From contig JACGCM010001245.1 in assembly GCA_014058105.1 (NCBI GenBank), positions 1,860,001 through 1,924,000 on the forward strand: a stretch of DNA of 64,000 nt, written 5' to 3'. Below the pieces are notes generated by a model that saw only the letters and a list, made by a program, of their open reading frames with translations, was not told the origin of the DNA and did no database searches. Below are positions 54,643 to 64,000 of this stretch, piece by piece (the stretch's first letter is position 1; each line of letters begins with the position of its first letter). Source of the DNA: Kingdonia uniflora (lineage: Eukaryota > Streptophyta > Magnoliopsida > Ranunculales > Circaeasteraceae). A program made the translations under genes and the position numbers.

Positions 54643-56972
54643 TACAGTAAATGGTCTACTTTATAAGACGCTGGTCCAACAAAACCTACAGATAGGTCAA
54701 GGTATATATATCAATTTTTATCTCTCACTACTAGATCATTTCTATAATCCAAAACTGTGACAAAACGATTTGTATCGCCCCACAGTCATCATTCCCATTA
54801 TTATTTTTATTTTATTTTTTGTGTTTGGGCAGGGACTACATCCTTATCCCGACACAATAAAGATTTTTATACAAAAACTCATGTAAACCCAAAGATAGAC
54901 TTACCTTCAGCACCCGAGTGAGAGTCTACAGCGTTAGTCTGCACCAGTTTGCTCAATTTCTGTAACTTCTTTATAACCTCCTCGATCTCAGCCTCCTCTA
55001 GTAGTTTACAATTGAGACTCCTAGTCACTTATTTCCTCTTATCCTTTCCTCCTTCAGCGGTAATGGAATCGTCAGTTGAGATCTCTCTCTCTCTAACCCT
55101 TCTCTTCTTTTTCAGGTTTTTTGTATTCAAAGAGGGAGGAGAGGGGGTACTTATGCACCTTTCCCCGACCGCTGGCGGCTTGGAGTTTTCCAATAAGTAA
55201 TCCTCAATTCCTGAACTGAGCCATCTGTAGGTCTGAACCTGTCAGAGGTGTTATACCGCTTTGGTGAAAATACCTTCCCATCATTACACCAAATATTATA
55301 CTTTAGCGTATCTCTCAGCCTCTTGGTCCCACTCTTTTCACAATACCCCAAACTCATGATTATGAATTTTCTACTTTAAAATTTCACGTACATTTATTTT
55401 CCCTACTTATACACCTTGACTTTAATGTCAATATTAGTTAGCAACACAAATTCAAAAATTCAGTTTCAACAACAATCCTTGTCATAGCCTATTTTCATGA
55501 ACAGAGTTTTCTTCAAATAAATTCGGGCAATTACATTTTAAAAATTCAAAAAATACAACAGTCAATCACTCGAATCCCCAAGATACTTGTATTTGAAGCA
55601 ATCGATGTGTCCAACAACACCACAAGCTTTCAGTAGCCCTGAAACGATATCCCTATCCTCATTGATGATCTCCTCCTTGGCCATCATCAGGATGAACTTT
55701 TTACGATCTTCAACAGACCGCCAACAGGTACGAATGGACTCAGACCAGTACACGCAGTTCATTTCCTCCCCCCTTTCTACATTAGTCTTAGCCTCATAGT
55801 TCACTCGGGTTTCAAGCAGAACCGCATCATAACCTTGCTGCCCAAAAATAGTATCCCTTATTTCATAAATCTTGAATACTAAACGCAAATCGTTCAACAC
55901 ACGTACTTCAACAGCCCTCTGAGAATGAGTTTTCACCATTTTTTATGAATAAACTTCTTAAAGAACAAGTCACACTTTTATACTGTTCAGTTAACAGGAC
56001 TAATTTTTCGATTGACTATACGCAACGTATTTCAGTTTCTATAACCCACTCTTCTCGGGTTCAAACTACTTACTATGATCCTTTCGTGCTTAATCGAGCT
56101 CTCTAAAGTTTATATTTCGAGCTTTATGTTTACATCTGATAAGCTCGATTCAATTACGAGGAAGGATAAGGTATGTTTTCCCACCAACTATTCACTCCCA
56201 TATTATGTACAGCTCGATGACATGTCAACTATTTATGCTTTTCGCTAGTAAGAAACAAACAAAAATATTCTTTTATTACGCTCAATTTTTATTTAACAAG
56301 TTGGTTATAGGCCTACCCTTACAGCGTTACTTTACAATTATAGAATCAAGTTTTTCGAAGCTCGATATTGCAAATACTTTCTCAACTCGAGGACAGGTCT
56401 CTAGTTCTTTTCTTATTGCCAAGATAATACTGATCTTCCAAAGAAACTTTAGCCACAACTCAAAAATTGCAAGCCTGCAACAGGTCAAACACCTTTTTTC
56501 CCTTCATTTCCCTGCATGAAGAATAAAAAGAAAAGACGATGGTACCGAAAGAAGCGATCCATCTTCCACTTCCACCATCGCCCTCTCTTCCTCCTTATCC
56601 CCACTAACCCAGAGTTCGTGAAGATTGAAGATGACTCCTACCTTAGAAATCAGAATGCTATTAGAGACCAAGGATTTTGCATCGCATACACCCCGACCGC
56701 TAAATCAGACGCTACATAATGCCCAGAAATATTTCAAACAACACTCCTTTAAAAAATAGCAAAGGGAGTCTCCCTACTCTGCTAACCACAAAACCATATT
56801 TGGAATCCCTCTATGATGAAAGAAAACTGGGTATGATACACTTGATTCCTCATCTTAATCATGATTTTGCAAAGGTACGCTTTCAAAAAATCTCACCCTA
56901 CAAAACAGACATGTTTGTTTTTCTCTGCAGCGAAGATGTGTTGTAGGTTATTCGGCGATCAAATCTGACCAC

Positions 56973-56980
56973 TATTTATA
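56973..56980 (-). promoter_or_regulatory. TATA box of the T6 opposite-strand gene
   Basis: The minus strand reads CGCTATAAATAGTGGTC, about 215 bp inside the 3' LTR. The position and the TATAAATAGTG core match T1 and T5. The frame upstream of it (57157-56972), although open, falls in the part that is non-coding in T1 and T5 and is therefore taken as promoter region. Confidence 0.66.
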
Positions 56981-57183
56981 GCGATACTGCATTTTATACC
57001 AGTTGTTTCCCAAAATTGTCATCCGCTCGGGAAAACCAATAGTCTGCCCATAACACTCACGCGTCATAATGAAAGCACAATCTTCAATACTGACGTTCCA
57101 TTTTTTAAAAACGTCACTTACATCATCATAAGGTCCAAGTTTTAGGGTTTTTCTCAACTAAAGCCACACGCGACTTCAGTTGC

Positions 57184-57194
57184 GAGGGCGCGAT
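57184..57194 (+). other. T6 polypurine tract
   Basis: GAGGGCGCGAT precedes the LTR start TGTAGAAAC. It differs from the GAGGGGGCGAT of T1 by a G to C change that interrupts the purine run. Confidence 0.78.
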
Positions 57195-57781
57195 TGTAGA
57201 AACTTATCCCTCGAGCTATGGACACTCGACCTCATCTATACCTCGAGCTCCAGAAGACTCAATCTTATCCAGTACCAGACTCAGGCATAAACAAACACGT
57301 TAATAGTTGCAAATCGACCACGAACTCAAGCAGAACGTGGATCGTCCACAACAGATGTAAACAGAATAAGTCAATATATACCTGTCTCTCACGAGCTGGC
57401 ACTTGCACACTCAACTTCCCATGACTCCCTCTTTTAGAAGAAAGTGTTCAAGCATGATGTCAAGCTGAGAACAGGGTCTATAAAAGGGCAGAGCTCCTAA
57501 GGAAAAGAGGTGTTCGACAGACAATTCAATACACACAATTATCTGATCTCTAGCAATTTTTTCTTAGATTAACTTTTGAAATTAGATTCTTTCACTTTCT
57601 CCAGCAATAATACTACTTTCACAAAATTCTCCACTCGAGGTCGTGGTTTTTACCTATTTACAGGTGTTCTACGCTAAATCCCCTGTGTCAAGTGTTATCT
57701 CTTATTTAATTCTTAGCATAGTAGTTCTTAGAGTAAAGATCAATTTCAAGCTAGTTCGAGCTTTACGAAATCTAGTCCCTA
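57195..57781 (+). repeat. T6 3' LTR (587 bp)
   Basis: It begins TGTAGAAACTTATCCCTCGAG and ends ATCTAGTCCCT followed directly by ATGGA, the right target copy. It aligns with 43142-43730 over its full length; counting by eye gives roughly 60-70 differences, mostly transitions. The last bases of the 5' LTR (ACA) are replaced by the target sequence. Confidence 0.9.
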
Positions 57782-58489
57782 TGGAAACCTTTCAGTATCT
57801 CCATATCGAATAGTTATTTGGTAATTTGACTTCCTTATAAATTTGTGGTATTGCCGGTTGCACCCACAACTATTGCCTCGATTAACTCCTTAATTTGCTG
57901 GTCCATGTGTTCTTTTGTGACATAATAACGTGTTGGTTAAATCGCTGGATGTGTTGGCAGGGGATGATGAGTTCCCGTACCTTTACTCAAGCGATCTCGC
58001 GCTGGAACTTGATGTAGAGGTCGCTGGTCTTCCTCCTGACGGATGGATATCTGGTAACCTCGACTGACTTATGATTGAGCTTCGCCCCCCAAATGGATGG
58101 AGGGCTGCAGTCCGTGTTGTAGATTTCTGGAAATTGCTTTACTGATGGCTCCCCAAGGTACCAATCTTTCCCTTGCTAAAATGCGGGAGGTCTTTGGAAG
58201 TTGATCGCGACCCCTGGATGGAGGGGCCTGCTGAGTATTTTCCAGATCCTCGAGTACAGTCTGCATCATCACCATATGATCTTCATACCGTTTGAGCATT
58301 GTCAAACGAGCTTCTCGTTCTGCAACGAGCTCTTTCTCTTGGAGCTCGCAATCCTTTGCCAATTAAAGTTTGAGTTTGGCGCATTTTTTTATTTTGGCGT
58401 GGAGATTTGCCCATAACCCAGTGAGCTGTCCTGGATCTGCAAAAAAATTTGGGCTGAGTTCCTGCAGCTTATCGTCTGGAAGAAACCAT
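57782..58489 (-). pseudogene. T5 gag, N-terminal part, cut by T6
   Basis: The reading starts near the ATG at 58489 (MVSSRR...) and shows a coiled-coil region (KELVAEREARLTMLKRYEDH, MMQTVLEDLENTQQAPPSRG), a linker (DQLPKTSRILARERLVPWGA) and the first capsid helix (RYYVTKEHMDQQIKELIEAI). It ends at the T6 insertion within a segment matching FDMEIPKGFHTP of T3. About a dozen more codons lie on the other side (43141-43105). Stops near 58361, 58070 and 57930. Confidence 0.8.
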
Positions 58490-58541
58490 AATTGAAATTT
58501 ACAGTGAAAGACTACCTTAGGGTATCGTGGAAATGTAATCT

Positions 58542-58561
58542 TTCCCATATACGGTGCCAAA
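58542..58561 (-). other. T5 primer binding site
   Basis: The minus strand reads TTTGGCACCGTATATGGGAA next to the LTR end. It differs from T6 at the positions after CCGT. Confidence 0.75.
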
Positions 58562-59138
58562 TGAAATGGCCAAATTCCGTAAGCTCAAAATGATTAGGAA
58601 TTAACTATCACAACAAGGATCCTGTAACAATACTCTAATAGAAAGTAAGAAATGGAAACAGGTGTTTTTAGCATGGAAAACCTCTGAATAGATATAAAAC
58701 CACGACCTCGTATGGAGGATTTTTGCAAAAGTATCTTTATTGCTTCAAGAGGATATCTTTATTACAAGTGATCTGTAAATATAAAAATGCTTTTGATCTC
58801 GTAAAAAAAAGTTTGTGTAATTTTTCTGGTCCCTGTCTCTTCTGGAACTTTTCTTTTACATATGCTTTTCCCACAGCTCTTCATCGTGCTGGAGTACATT
58901 TTCTGAATAATATGGTTAGTGGTGGTTGACTAAATAATTAACGAGATCATAGGAGACAGGTGTCTTTGACAGGATAACATTTTCCGAGTTTAGCTCGACC
59001 CACGTTCTTGAGTAGTTCGTAGGGTTGATTGTAATGTTGACTGGAGTGTCAAGTGATAAAAATGTGCGAGCCTGAGATGGATGTAAATCAAGCTTTGTGA
59101 GCTCAATTTTGAGATAGATCGAGGGATAAGTCCCTACA
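58562..59138 (-). repeat. T5 5' LTR (577 bp)
   Basis: In element direction it starts TGTAGGGACTTATCCCTCG and ends GGCCATTTCA. It is flanked on the outside by CAAAC at 59139-59143, identical to 33228-33232. A run of AAGGAAAAGT-type promoter-proximal sequence and TTTATTGCTTCAAG near 58735 are shared with the 3' copy. Confidence 0.9.
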
Positions 59139-59480
59139 CAAACCATGCAAAATATCCTCATGATGACCCTTTAGTCATTATGATCAAAGTTAGAGAAGAC
59201 TACCTGCAAATGCTTCATGTTAATACCGGAAGTGCCCTAGAAGTTTTATTCAGAAGGGAATCTAAAGTCTTAGGAATCAAAGATTCCATGAAAGCTTCGA
59301 ATACAACAATCATCGGCTTTAACGGTTTAAAAGAATCAGTTACAGCAGAAGATACTCTGCCAGTTCAAGCAGGATCATAAACCACATTCATTAAATTCCT
59401 AGTCATTGATGCCGAGTCCAAGTACTTGGGAAATTTTGGGATGTAGTTTGTTACATTGGTTCAATTTGGGAATTATGGTC
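59139..59480 (+). pseudogene. T4 protease, 3' part after T5
   Basis: The frame continues from 33232: YPHDDPLVIMIKVREDYLQM, then LHVNTGSALEVLFRRESKVL. The catalytic triad reads Asn-Thr-Gly-Ser at 59222-59233, the aspartate having changed to asparagine, so the enzyme is dead. NTTIIGFNGLKESVTAEDTL and VIDAESKYLGNFG follow, as in T3 and T6. Stops at 59378 and 59444. Confidence 0.82.
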
Positions 59481-60465
59481 GAATCCATTGAACTCGATGG
59501 ACCCAGGCGTCACACCTTCATTGGCTCCAGGTTGTCAACCGACGAGTAAGAAATAATGATCCAGCTACTTAAGAAAAACATCGACATCTTTGCCTGGACT
59601 TTCCAAGAAATACCTGGCATTGATCCAACAATCGCATGCCATAAACTGAACCTCCTTTTAGACAGCCAAGCAGTCATACAAAAATGTCAAAACTTAGCTC
59701 CCCGCCTCCGTGAAATCCCGAATGAAGAAATTGATAAACTCTTTCGTATAAAATTTATTTGAAAAGCCAAATATCCAAAGTGGGTTTCTAATATTGTGGC
59801 TGGCCCAAAGAAAAATAGGAAGATCAGTGTTGACTTCACATAACCCAACAAATTCACACCGAAAGATAATTTTCCTCACCCACGATCCCGTAACTCCATT
59901 ACTCTACCGCAGGGCACAAACTTCTTTCCATGATGGTTGCAGCATCCGGCTTCAATCAGGCTCCATTTTCTAAAGACGATCAAGAAAAAAATACTTCCAT
60001 TACTGAAAGAGGTCTCACTGTTACACAGTCATGCCTTTCAGGTTAAAAAATGCAAGAGCTACTTACCAATGGCTTGTCACTATATTGTTTAAAGATCATC
60101 TAGGCAAAATCATGGAAGTCTACATCGATTAAATGATCTGCAAAAGCTTGAAGCACGAAGATCATTCTTGCAACCTCCAAACCATCTCCAATATACTTCG
60201 CAAATACCAAATGAAACTCAACCCTGAGAAATGCCAATTCAGAGTTGTATCTGGTAAATTTCTGGGATACCTGATGAGAAAAAGAGGAATCGAAATTGAC
60301 CTTGCACAAATCAAGGTACCCATTGCAATACCATTTCCACAAATAAAAAAAGATGTCCAAAAATTTACATGCAAGATCGCCATTCTTCACAGATTCATCT
60401 CCAAGTCATCTGATCGATGCAAACTTCTTTACCTCCTTCTTCATGGGAATCCCACTACACTGTAA
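59481..60465 (+). pseudogene. T4 reverse transcriptase, degenerate
   Basis: The pre-polymerase stretch (IMIQLLKKNIDIFAWTFQEI, PGIDPTIACHKLNLLLDSQA) is open from 59556 to 59759. PRLREIPNEEIDKLF and KYPKWVSNIVAGPKKN follow, then frameshifts through the palm. The catalytic loop at 60121-60132 reads YID followed by a TAA stop. KSLKHEDHSCNLQTISNILR and LNPEKCQFRVVSGKFLGYLM continue to KSSDRCKLLYLLL near 60440. It is related to but clearly diverged from the T1/T3/T6 enzymes. Confidence 0.84.
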
Positions 60466-60577
60466 AAGAAATAAAAAAGGAAATCATTTGGACTCCTGAC
60501 TGTGAGTTGGCCTTCCAAGATCTTAAACGATACTTGGGGCATCCTCCTATAATGAGTACTCCAGTTGATAGAAAAGT
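60466..60577 (+). pseudogene. T4 RNase H start, interrupted by T7
   Basis: TPDCELAFQDLKRYLGHPPI followed by MSTPVDR matches the beginning of the RNase H of T1, T3 and T6. The T7 LTR starts at 60578. The rest of T4, including any opposite-strand gene, should lie beyond the window on the far side of T7. Confidence 0.8.
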
Positions 60578-61065
60578 TGTAGTGGCATGTTTTTTCGTAG
60601 AATTATCTTCGCCAATACTTTTTGTAAGAATGGTGTGATAATAAACTTAACAAGCAAGATTTAACTTAAAAACTCAGTAAAAGTTGAGAAAAACCATGAC
60701 CACGAGAAGGATTTTGATATAAAATCTACTATGTTATTTATTTATTACAAGTTTTTAGAGTGATAGTAAGGTAAGGATATAAGAATAGTAGGGTTACGGA
60801 TCTGATTAATTTATTCTCTACCTGTATTTATAATAGATATAGGCAGTTTACAAAAAGAAAGGAAAGTTTCTTATTTCGGTGATAGTAGGCGAACTTTGCA
60901 GATCTTTAGCGGCTATTTCTTGACCAGGCACAATGGCTACTTTAAGTAGGTTAAGGACTTGTGGTAACTACTCGAATTATTTCTGTCTTCGACTATGCAA
61001 TACTGACTGTCTGCGACTATGTTATGCCAGCTTATCCTTGTGAATCTAGGAAATATGCTACTACA
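60578..61065 (-). repeat. T7 3' LTR (488 bp)
   Basis: In element direction it starts TGTAGTAGCATATTTCCTAG and ends ATGCCACTACA, giving good inverted ends. It is the reverse complement counterpart of 30817-31307 with many substitutions; since T4 and T7 are separate insertions in opposite orientation, they are two members of one family. Confidence 0.85.
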
Positions 61066-61079
61066 ATTGCCCCATTCTT
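61066..61079 (-). other. T7 polypurine tract
   Basis: The minus strand reads AAGAATGGGGCAAT directly before the LTR start TGTAGTAGC. It is the functional equivalent of GAGGGGGCGAT in the other family. Confidence 0.72.
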
Positions 61080-61288
61080 GACAGAAGTACTTGCGGTTAT
61101 GTCGAGAATAAACTGAAATCAGTAGAGGTTGCCGAACTTTTTAAAAAAATATTTTCGAGGTCAAAGTGAAGTGAACCTGGTCATGTCTTTTTTGAGAAGC
61201 AAATAATGCAGAACATTGGACCAGGTAAATTAAAGCAAGGTATAATTAGGTAGTGTTAAGAAGGATTCTGTGGTGGTGTATTCGAAAG

Positions 61289-64000
61289 ATGCCGCCCCAA
61301 GTGTGGCATAGCGAGTTGTTTGAGGATTTAGATGATGACCGTGATGATCAAGCTGAGGTAAGATGCTGTTCCAAGTATCTGCCTTTGGGTCCTATAATTA
61401 ATGTTATCATGGTTGGGGAGATGGGGGAGGTAGAGTCGGAGAGCATTTTCTAGTGGAATATCCGCTGGGCTAGTTGCTCTTCCCATTGCTGAAGGTTTTG
61501 AAGTTTATCAAATTATGGGGGAAGGGGGTACTGTTTGTATGGAAGATTAGGATGTGAAGGATGGTTAGGCATTTAGGGCTCTTATCGTATGAAGGAGACT
61601 TCTTAAAATTTTCTGCTGCTGTGCTCCTATAGGAGCAGCACTGCTTAGATGTTCCCTGACCTAAGCTTCTTAGGATATCATCGGCCCTGCTGCGAGAGCT
61701 AATGTCATATTCTAGTAAAAAGAAACAAAAATGTCAGATTCTGGTGAAAAGATGTTATCAACCAGCCGTTAAAGTCGAATTATAGATAAAATTGTATCTG
61801 GATGTAATGTAATCGAAGGATAGACTTGTTGAGCGTAAAATATAATTGATAGTTCCTTCAATAAACTTTGTTTTCAAATCAAACGGTATGATATACATAA
61901 TTTCGAGTATAACATATTTCGAAGTAGTATTTATTGCATGGAGTCAGGAACTTATTTTGAAGTTGATTGATTTGGCTGTTAAAATTGAAAAGTTCTAAGG
62001 ACAAATAAATGTTGGTTATGTTGACTTAGACTTTGTAGGACAATATATAACCCTTTGATGCTGTAAAATTGAGAGATGTGTGTGAAGAAAGAGTAAAGAT
62101 TAGGTCTCAAGTACGGAATGAGGTGTTCACCCACGTTCAAGTTAAGAATTGGGAATTATACATTCGGTACTTCGGTAATCGAAATGCTAACATTCACATT
62201 GAAGATTTTGTAGAACCAAATTATGAAGGGATGAGCTAGACAGAGGTGAAGGATGTTTTAGATAGTTTTTAGTTTTGCTGTCAACTGCAATTTTAGGGTC
62301 CCCCTGAACGTATGATTTATTTGTATACCCGTGTGAAGATGATGATTACGAAAGAAGATGTTGCTGCAGTTAGGAGTTTATGAATGCTATGTATAGAAGG
62401 AGTGAAATGTAATGGTCGAATTATGCGTGAAGATCAAATGAGAATAGAATTCGATGTCAGAATGTAGGTTTCAATGTTTTGCAATGTTAAATTGTATTTA
62501 AATATATTTTGGACTTTATAAAATGTTGGAATATAGGAATGTTATTTGCTTCTTAGTATTTTTAATGTCCAATGAAATTTTAAATTTGATCTAATTGTTG
62601 AAGATTTGCCATAGATATAGGGATTTGAAAATAAAGGAAAAAAATGTGTGGAGGTATCGAAAGGATTAATCATGGCGAGGTGTGTTCCTGTAGGTGAAAT
62701 TTTGAAGTATAAGGAAAATGATGTACAACATCTTTGCGATAAGATAGGTTGTACTTTGTTGAGTACGAATATGTCAGAGAAAGTTCTTTGAGATATAGAA
62801 AGATTGGAGCAACAATGTAGGGGTTTGTTGGTATTGAGAAGGTGAAGAGTCAAAGACTTCGAGAAAAGTTGTGTAAGGCGGTATGCTCGATTACTCGAAC
62901 GGTCGCGAAACGGTGAGATGAACAGTTGCGCGGGGTGTATAAATAGTTTAGAGGTGGGCAACTATTCATATTTTACAAACTCTGAAAAATTCCTTTCAAG
63001 TGTGAACTCTTTATCTCGTCATTGGAATCGTTGTCAATAATTGGGAAGGACGTTATCATTGCTTTAATAGAGAGAACATAGCGGGCAAAACAATGGGATA
63101 CCAAAGCAATGCGATTACAAGGTTAGTAACTATATTGTTTTTGTGTATGTTTTGAGTGATTGTTTGAAAATATTGGTAGATGTAGGTATGTTTAGTGTAT
63201 TGGTAGAAGAAATTAGTATTAGGTTTGATGGATTAGAAGTGTATTAAGGTTTGACTGTGTTAGGGTTTGGATGACAAAGGTTGAATGGTGATTACTGATC
63301 GGTGAGGTTTTGAGGCAACGGAGTCGTAATGGGTTATAAAGGTGCCGAGGAGAGAGAGATGTGATTAATTGGTGGTGAGGAGTGGAGAGAGGGATTTGTG
63401 GGCATCGCAGTGAGTACGGTGTGACTGTAGGGAATTTGTTTAATTTCAGCGAGATTGTTAGAAACGACTTTCTAGTTAGGTTATTTTTGGCCAGATCGTA
63501 GAAGGTAATATCCATAATTTTTGAATTGGAATTGTTTTGGCAGGAAATAGGCGAATTATACTCGAGAACTCTTGCGATTCCTGGATGTCGACAAAAATAC
63601 AAATTAGTAGCGTAATTAATGCTTTTGAATTAAGGAATTAAATAGAAAAATTGTATCGGGAATTGAATGTAGTAAGTTTATCTTATAGTAATGATAGCAG
63701 TAAATAGTAATGCCAAAATGATGTGCTGGAGAGTAAACCCGATATCTATATGAATATGAGCATATGAACGTATATATGTAACAGATATGATAGATACTAA
63801 CTATAATAAAAAATGGAATATGATTTTTAGGTTCTTAAAAATGGCTGAACAAATTGAAATCAATGATAAAGATATATATGGGAGCCTTCAAGATATAGAG
63901 CTCCTGATGGTCGATATAGCTGCCTGTGTGCAACAATTGGGTGGTAGGTATAGGGTGGGATCGAGTAGTGTAGATATAGCTAGTGTGGACCAGTTTAGAG
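61289..64000 (+). pseudogene. T7 opposite-strand gene, diverged homologue, runs off the window
   Basis: A possible TATA-like GGTATAATTAGGTAG near 61239 precedes the ATG at 61289 (MPPQVWHSELFEDLDDDRDD). Near 62057-62260 the reading contains KNWELYIRYFG and then, at identical spacing to T1 and T5, a block ending NYEGMS (T5: TYQGLS after YFG plus 20 residues). Near 62310-62465 PPERMIYLYTRVKMMITKED and GRIMREDQMRIEF resemble the second exon of T6. From 63841 a frame MAEQIEINDKDIYGSLQDIE is open to the window edge, in the place of the globular exon start. Stops near 62235 and 62381. Splice sites are not resolved. Confidence 0.55.

Larger units (their letters stand above)
50888..56946 (-). pseudogene. 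T6 opposite-strand spliced gene, best preserved copy
   Basis: Minus-strand exons by comparison: a poorly resolved first exon between about 56900 and 56500 (LHELWVSGDKEEERAMVEVE); 55939-55562 (IFGQQGYDAVLLETRVNYEA); 55357-54905 (basic; ends VQTNAVDSHSGAE); 54642-53861 (globular, 229 codons open); 53752-53214 (KR-rich linker); 53110 to ~52734 (coiled coil); 52617-52537 (81-bp exon); 52307-50888 (long coiled coil). Introns at 53753-53860 and 53111-53213 start GT and end AG, as do the borders after 54905 and around the 81-bp exon. The last exon holds SQYEDRLDDNVKLSLKLEEV, then FFIEEIKFL and IARGREIVAERALEYKAS. Few stops occur per exon. No known function. Confidence 0.78.
43142..57781 (+). mobile_element. 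T6: full-length Tat-like LTR retrotransposon inside T5 gag
   Basis: This is the only full-length member here: LTRs 43142-43730 and 57195-57781, primer site 43731-43750, gag, protease, reverse transcriptase, RNase H, second RNase H, integrase to 49563, repeats 49690-50740, opposite-strand gene 50888-56946, polypurine tract 57184-57194. The flanks share ATGGA (43135-43139 and 57781-57785), and T5 gag reads through when one copy is removed. The termini are slightly shifted: TGC separates the left ATGGA from TGTAG, and the right LTR lacks the last CA. By eye about 88-90% of LTR positions agree. Scattered stops make it inactive. Confidence 0.92.
33233..59138 (-). mobile_element. T5: deletion-derivative Tat-like element inside T4, interrupted by T6
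   Basis: Both LTRs are present (33233-33810 and 58562-59138), flanked by CAAAC on each side (33228-33232, 59139-59143). In element direction, right to left: 5' LTR, primer site, N-terminal gag (58489-57782), T6 insertion, a few codons of gag at 43141-43105, then directly the second RNase H, integrase ending at 41331, repeats, and on the opposite strand the spliced gene (34106-40313), polypurine tract and 3' LTR. Capsid, protease, reverse transcriptase and first RNase H are missing. T5 needed proteins from another element to move. Confidence 0.9.
30817..60577 (+). mobile_element. T4: second-family Tat-like LTR retrotransposon, interrupted by T5 and T7
   Basis: Visible parts are the 5' LTR 30817-31307, primer site, gag, the start of protease to 33232, then (after T5) the rest of protease, reverse transcriptase and the start of RNase H from 59139 to 60577. 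T7 is inserted there and the remainder lies beyond the window. Its LTR is similar to that of T7 and only distantly similar to the T1-T3/T5/T6 LTRs. It is itself inserted in CHR; the left flank GTACC (30812-30816) would be the target copy. Confidence 0.85.
60578..64000 (-). mobile_element. T7: second-family element, 3' end only
   Basis: The 3' LTR (60578-61065) and polypurine tract are followed rightward by the opposite-strand gene region, which runs off the window edge. Pol and the 5' LTR must lie further right. The LTR is of the T4 type. The five bases outside it (60573-60577, AAAGT) would be the target copy. T7 is inserted in the RNase H of T4. Confidence 0.8.

Noticed and set aside
56972..57157. 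Open frame beginning MRKTLKLGPYDDVSD as first exon of the T6 antisense gene
   Set aside because: It lies upstream of the conserved TATA box, and the matching region in T1 and T5 is not open and not similar at protein level.
1..64000. Endogenous pararetrovirus (caulimovirid) content
   Set aside because: No coat or movement protein motif was noticed; the elements have LTRs, primer sites and integrases, which pararetroviruses lack.

Overview
This window is plant nuclear DNA built almost entirely of nested, decayed LTR retrotransposons. I found no host single-copy gene, rRNA, tRNA, organellar insert or CRISPR array. The organism is probably a large-genome seed plant: Ty3/gypsy elements with an extra RNase H, a Ty1/copia relic, a chromovirus-type relic, and spliced genes with GT...AG introns about 75-125 bp long. 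The sequence gives no finer placement.

Names used here. T1 (1-10187, +), T2 (10188-17181, -), T3 (19151-29697, +), T5 (33233-59138, -) and T6 (43142-57781, +) belong to one family that resembles the Tat/Ogre branch of Ty3/gypsy: LTRs of about 560-620 bp, order gag-PR-RT-RNaseH-second RNaseH-IN. T4 (from 30817, +) and T7 (60578 to the window end, -) are a second, diverged family with LTRs of about 490 bp. COP is a copia relic (17182-19150, -). LARD is a non-coding LTR element (24387-28891, -). CHR is a chromovirus-like integrase relic (30016-30816, +).

Layout. The left third is T1, joined tail-to-tail to a truncated T2 that sits in COP. Next comes T3, interrupted in its integrase by LARD (target duplication ACCGA/ACCAA). 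From 30016 rightward there is a four-level nest: CHR is interrupted by T4; T4 is interrupted in its protease by T5 (duplication CAAAC) and in its RNase H region by T7; T5 is interrupted in gag by T6 (duplication ATGGA). Coding frames of the host element resume on the far side of each insertion where both sides are visible.

The most notable content is a second gene on the opposite strand, between the end of pol and the 3' LTR. It is present in T1, T2, T5, T6 and, in diverged form, T7. Several introns occur at the same places in different copies. The gene has its own TATA box just inside the 3' LTR, a globular region resembling the plant 'putative gypsy type transposase' domain, a basic linker and a long coiled coil ending in a conserved C-terminal module. 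Between this gene and pol, which converge, lies an array of roughly 155-160 bp tandem repeats. Every copy seen here is broken by stops or frameshifts; T6 is the best preserved. T2 and T5 are internal deletion derivatives that lost capsid and protease (T5 also lost RT) but kept both RNase H/integrase parts and the opposite-strand gene.
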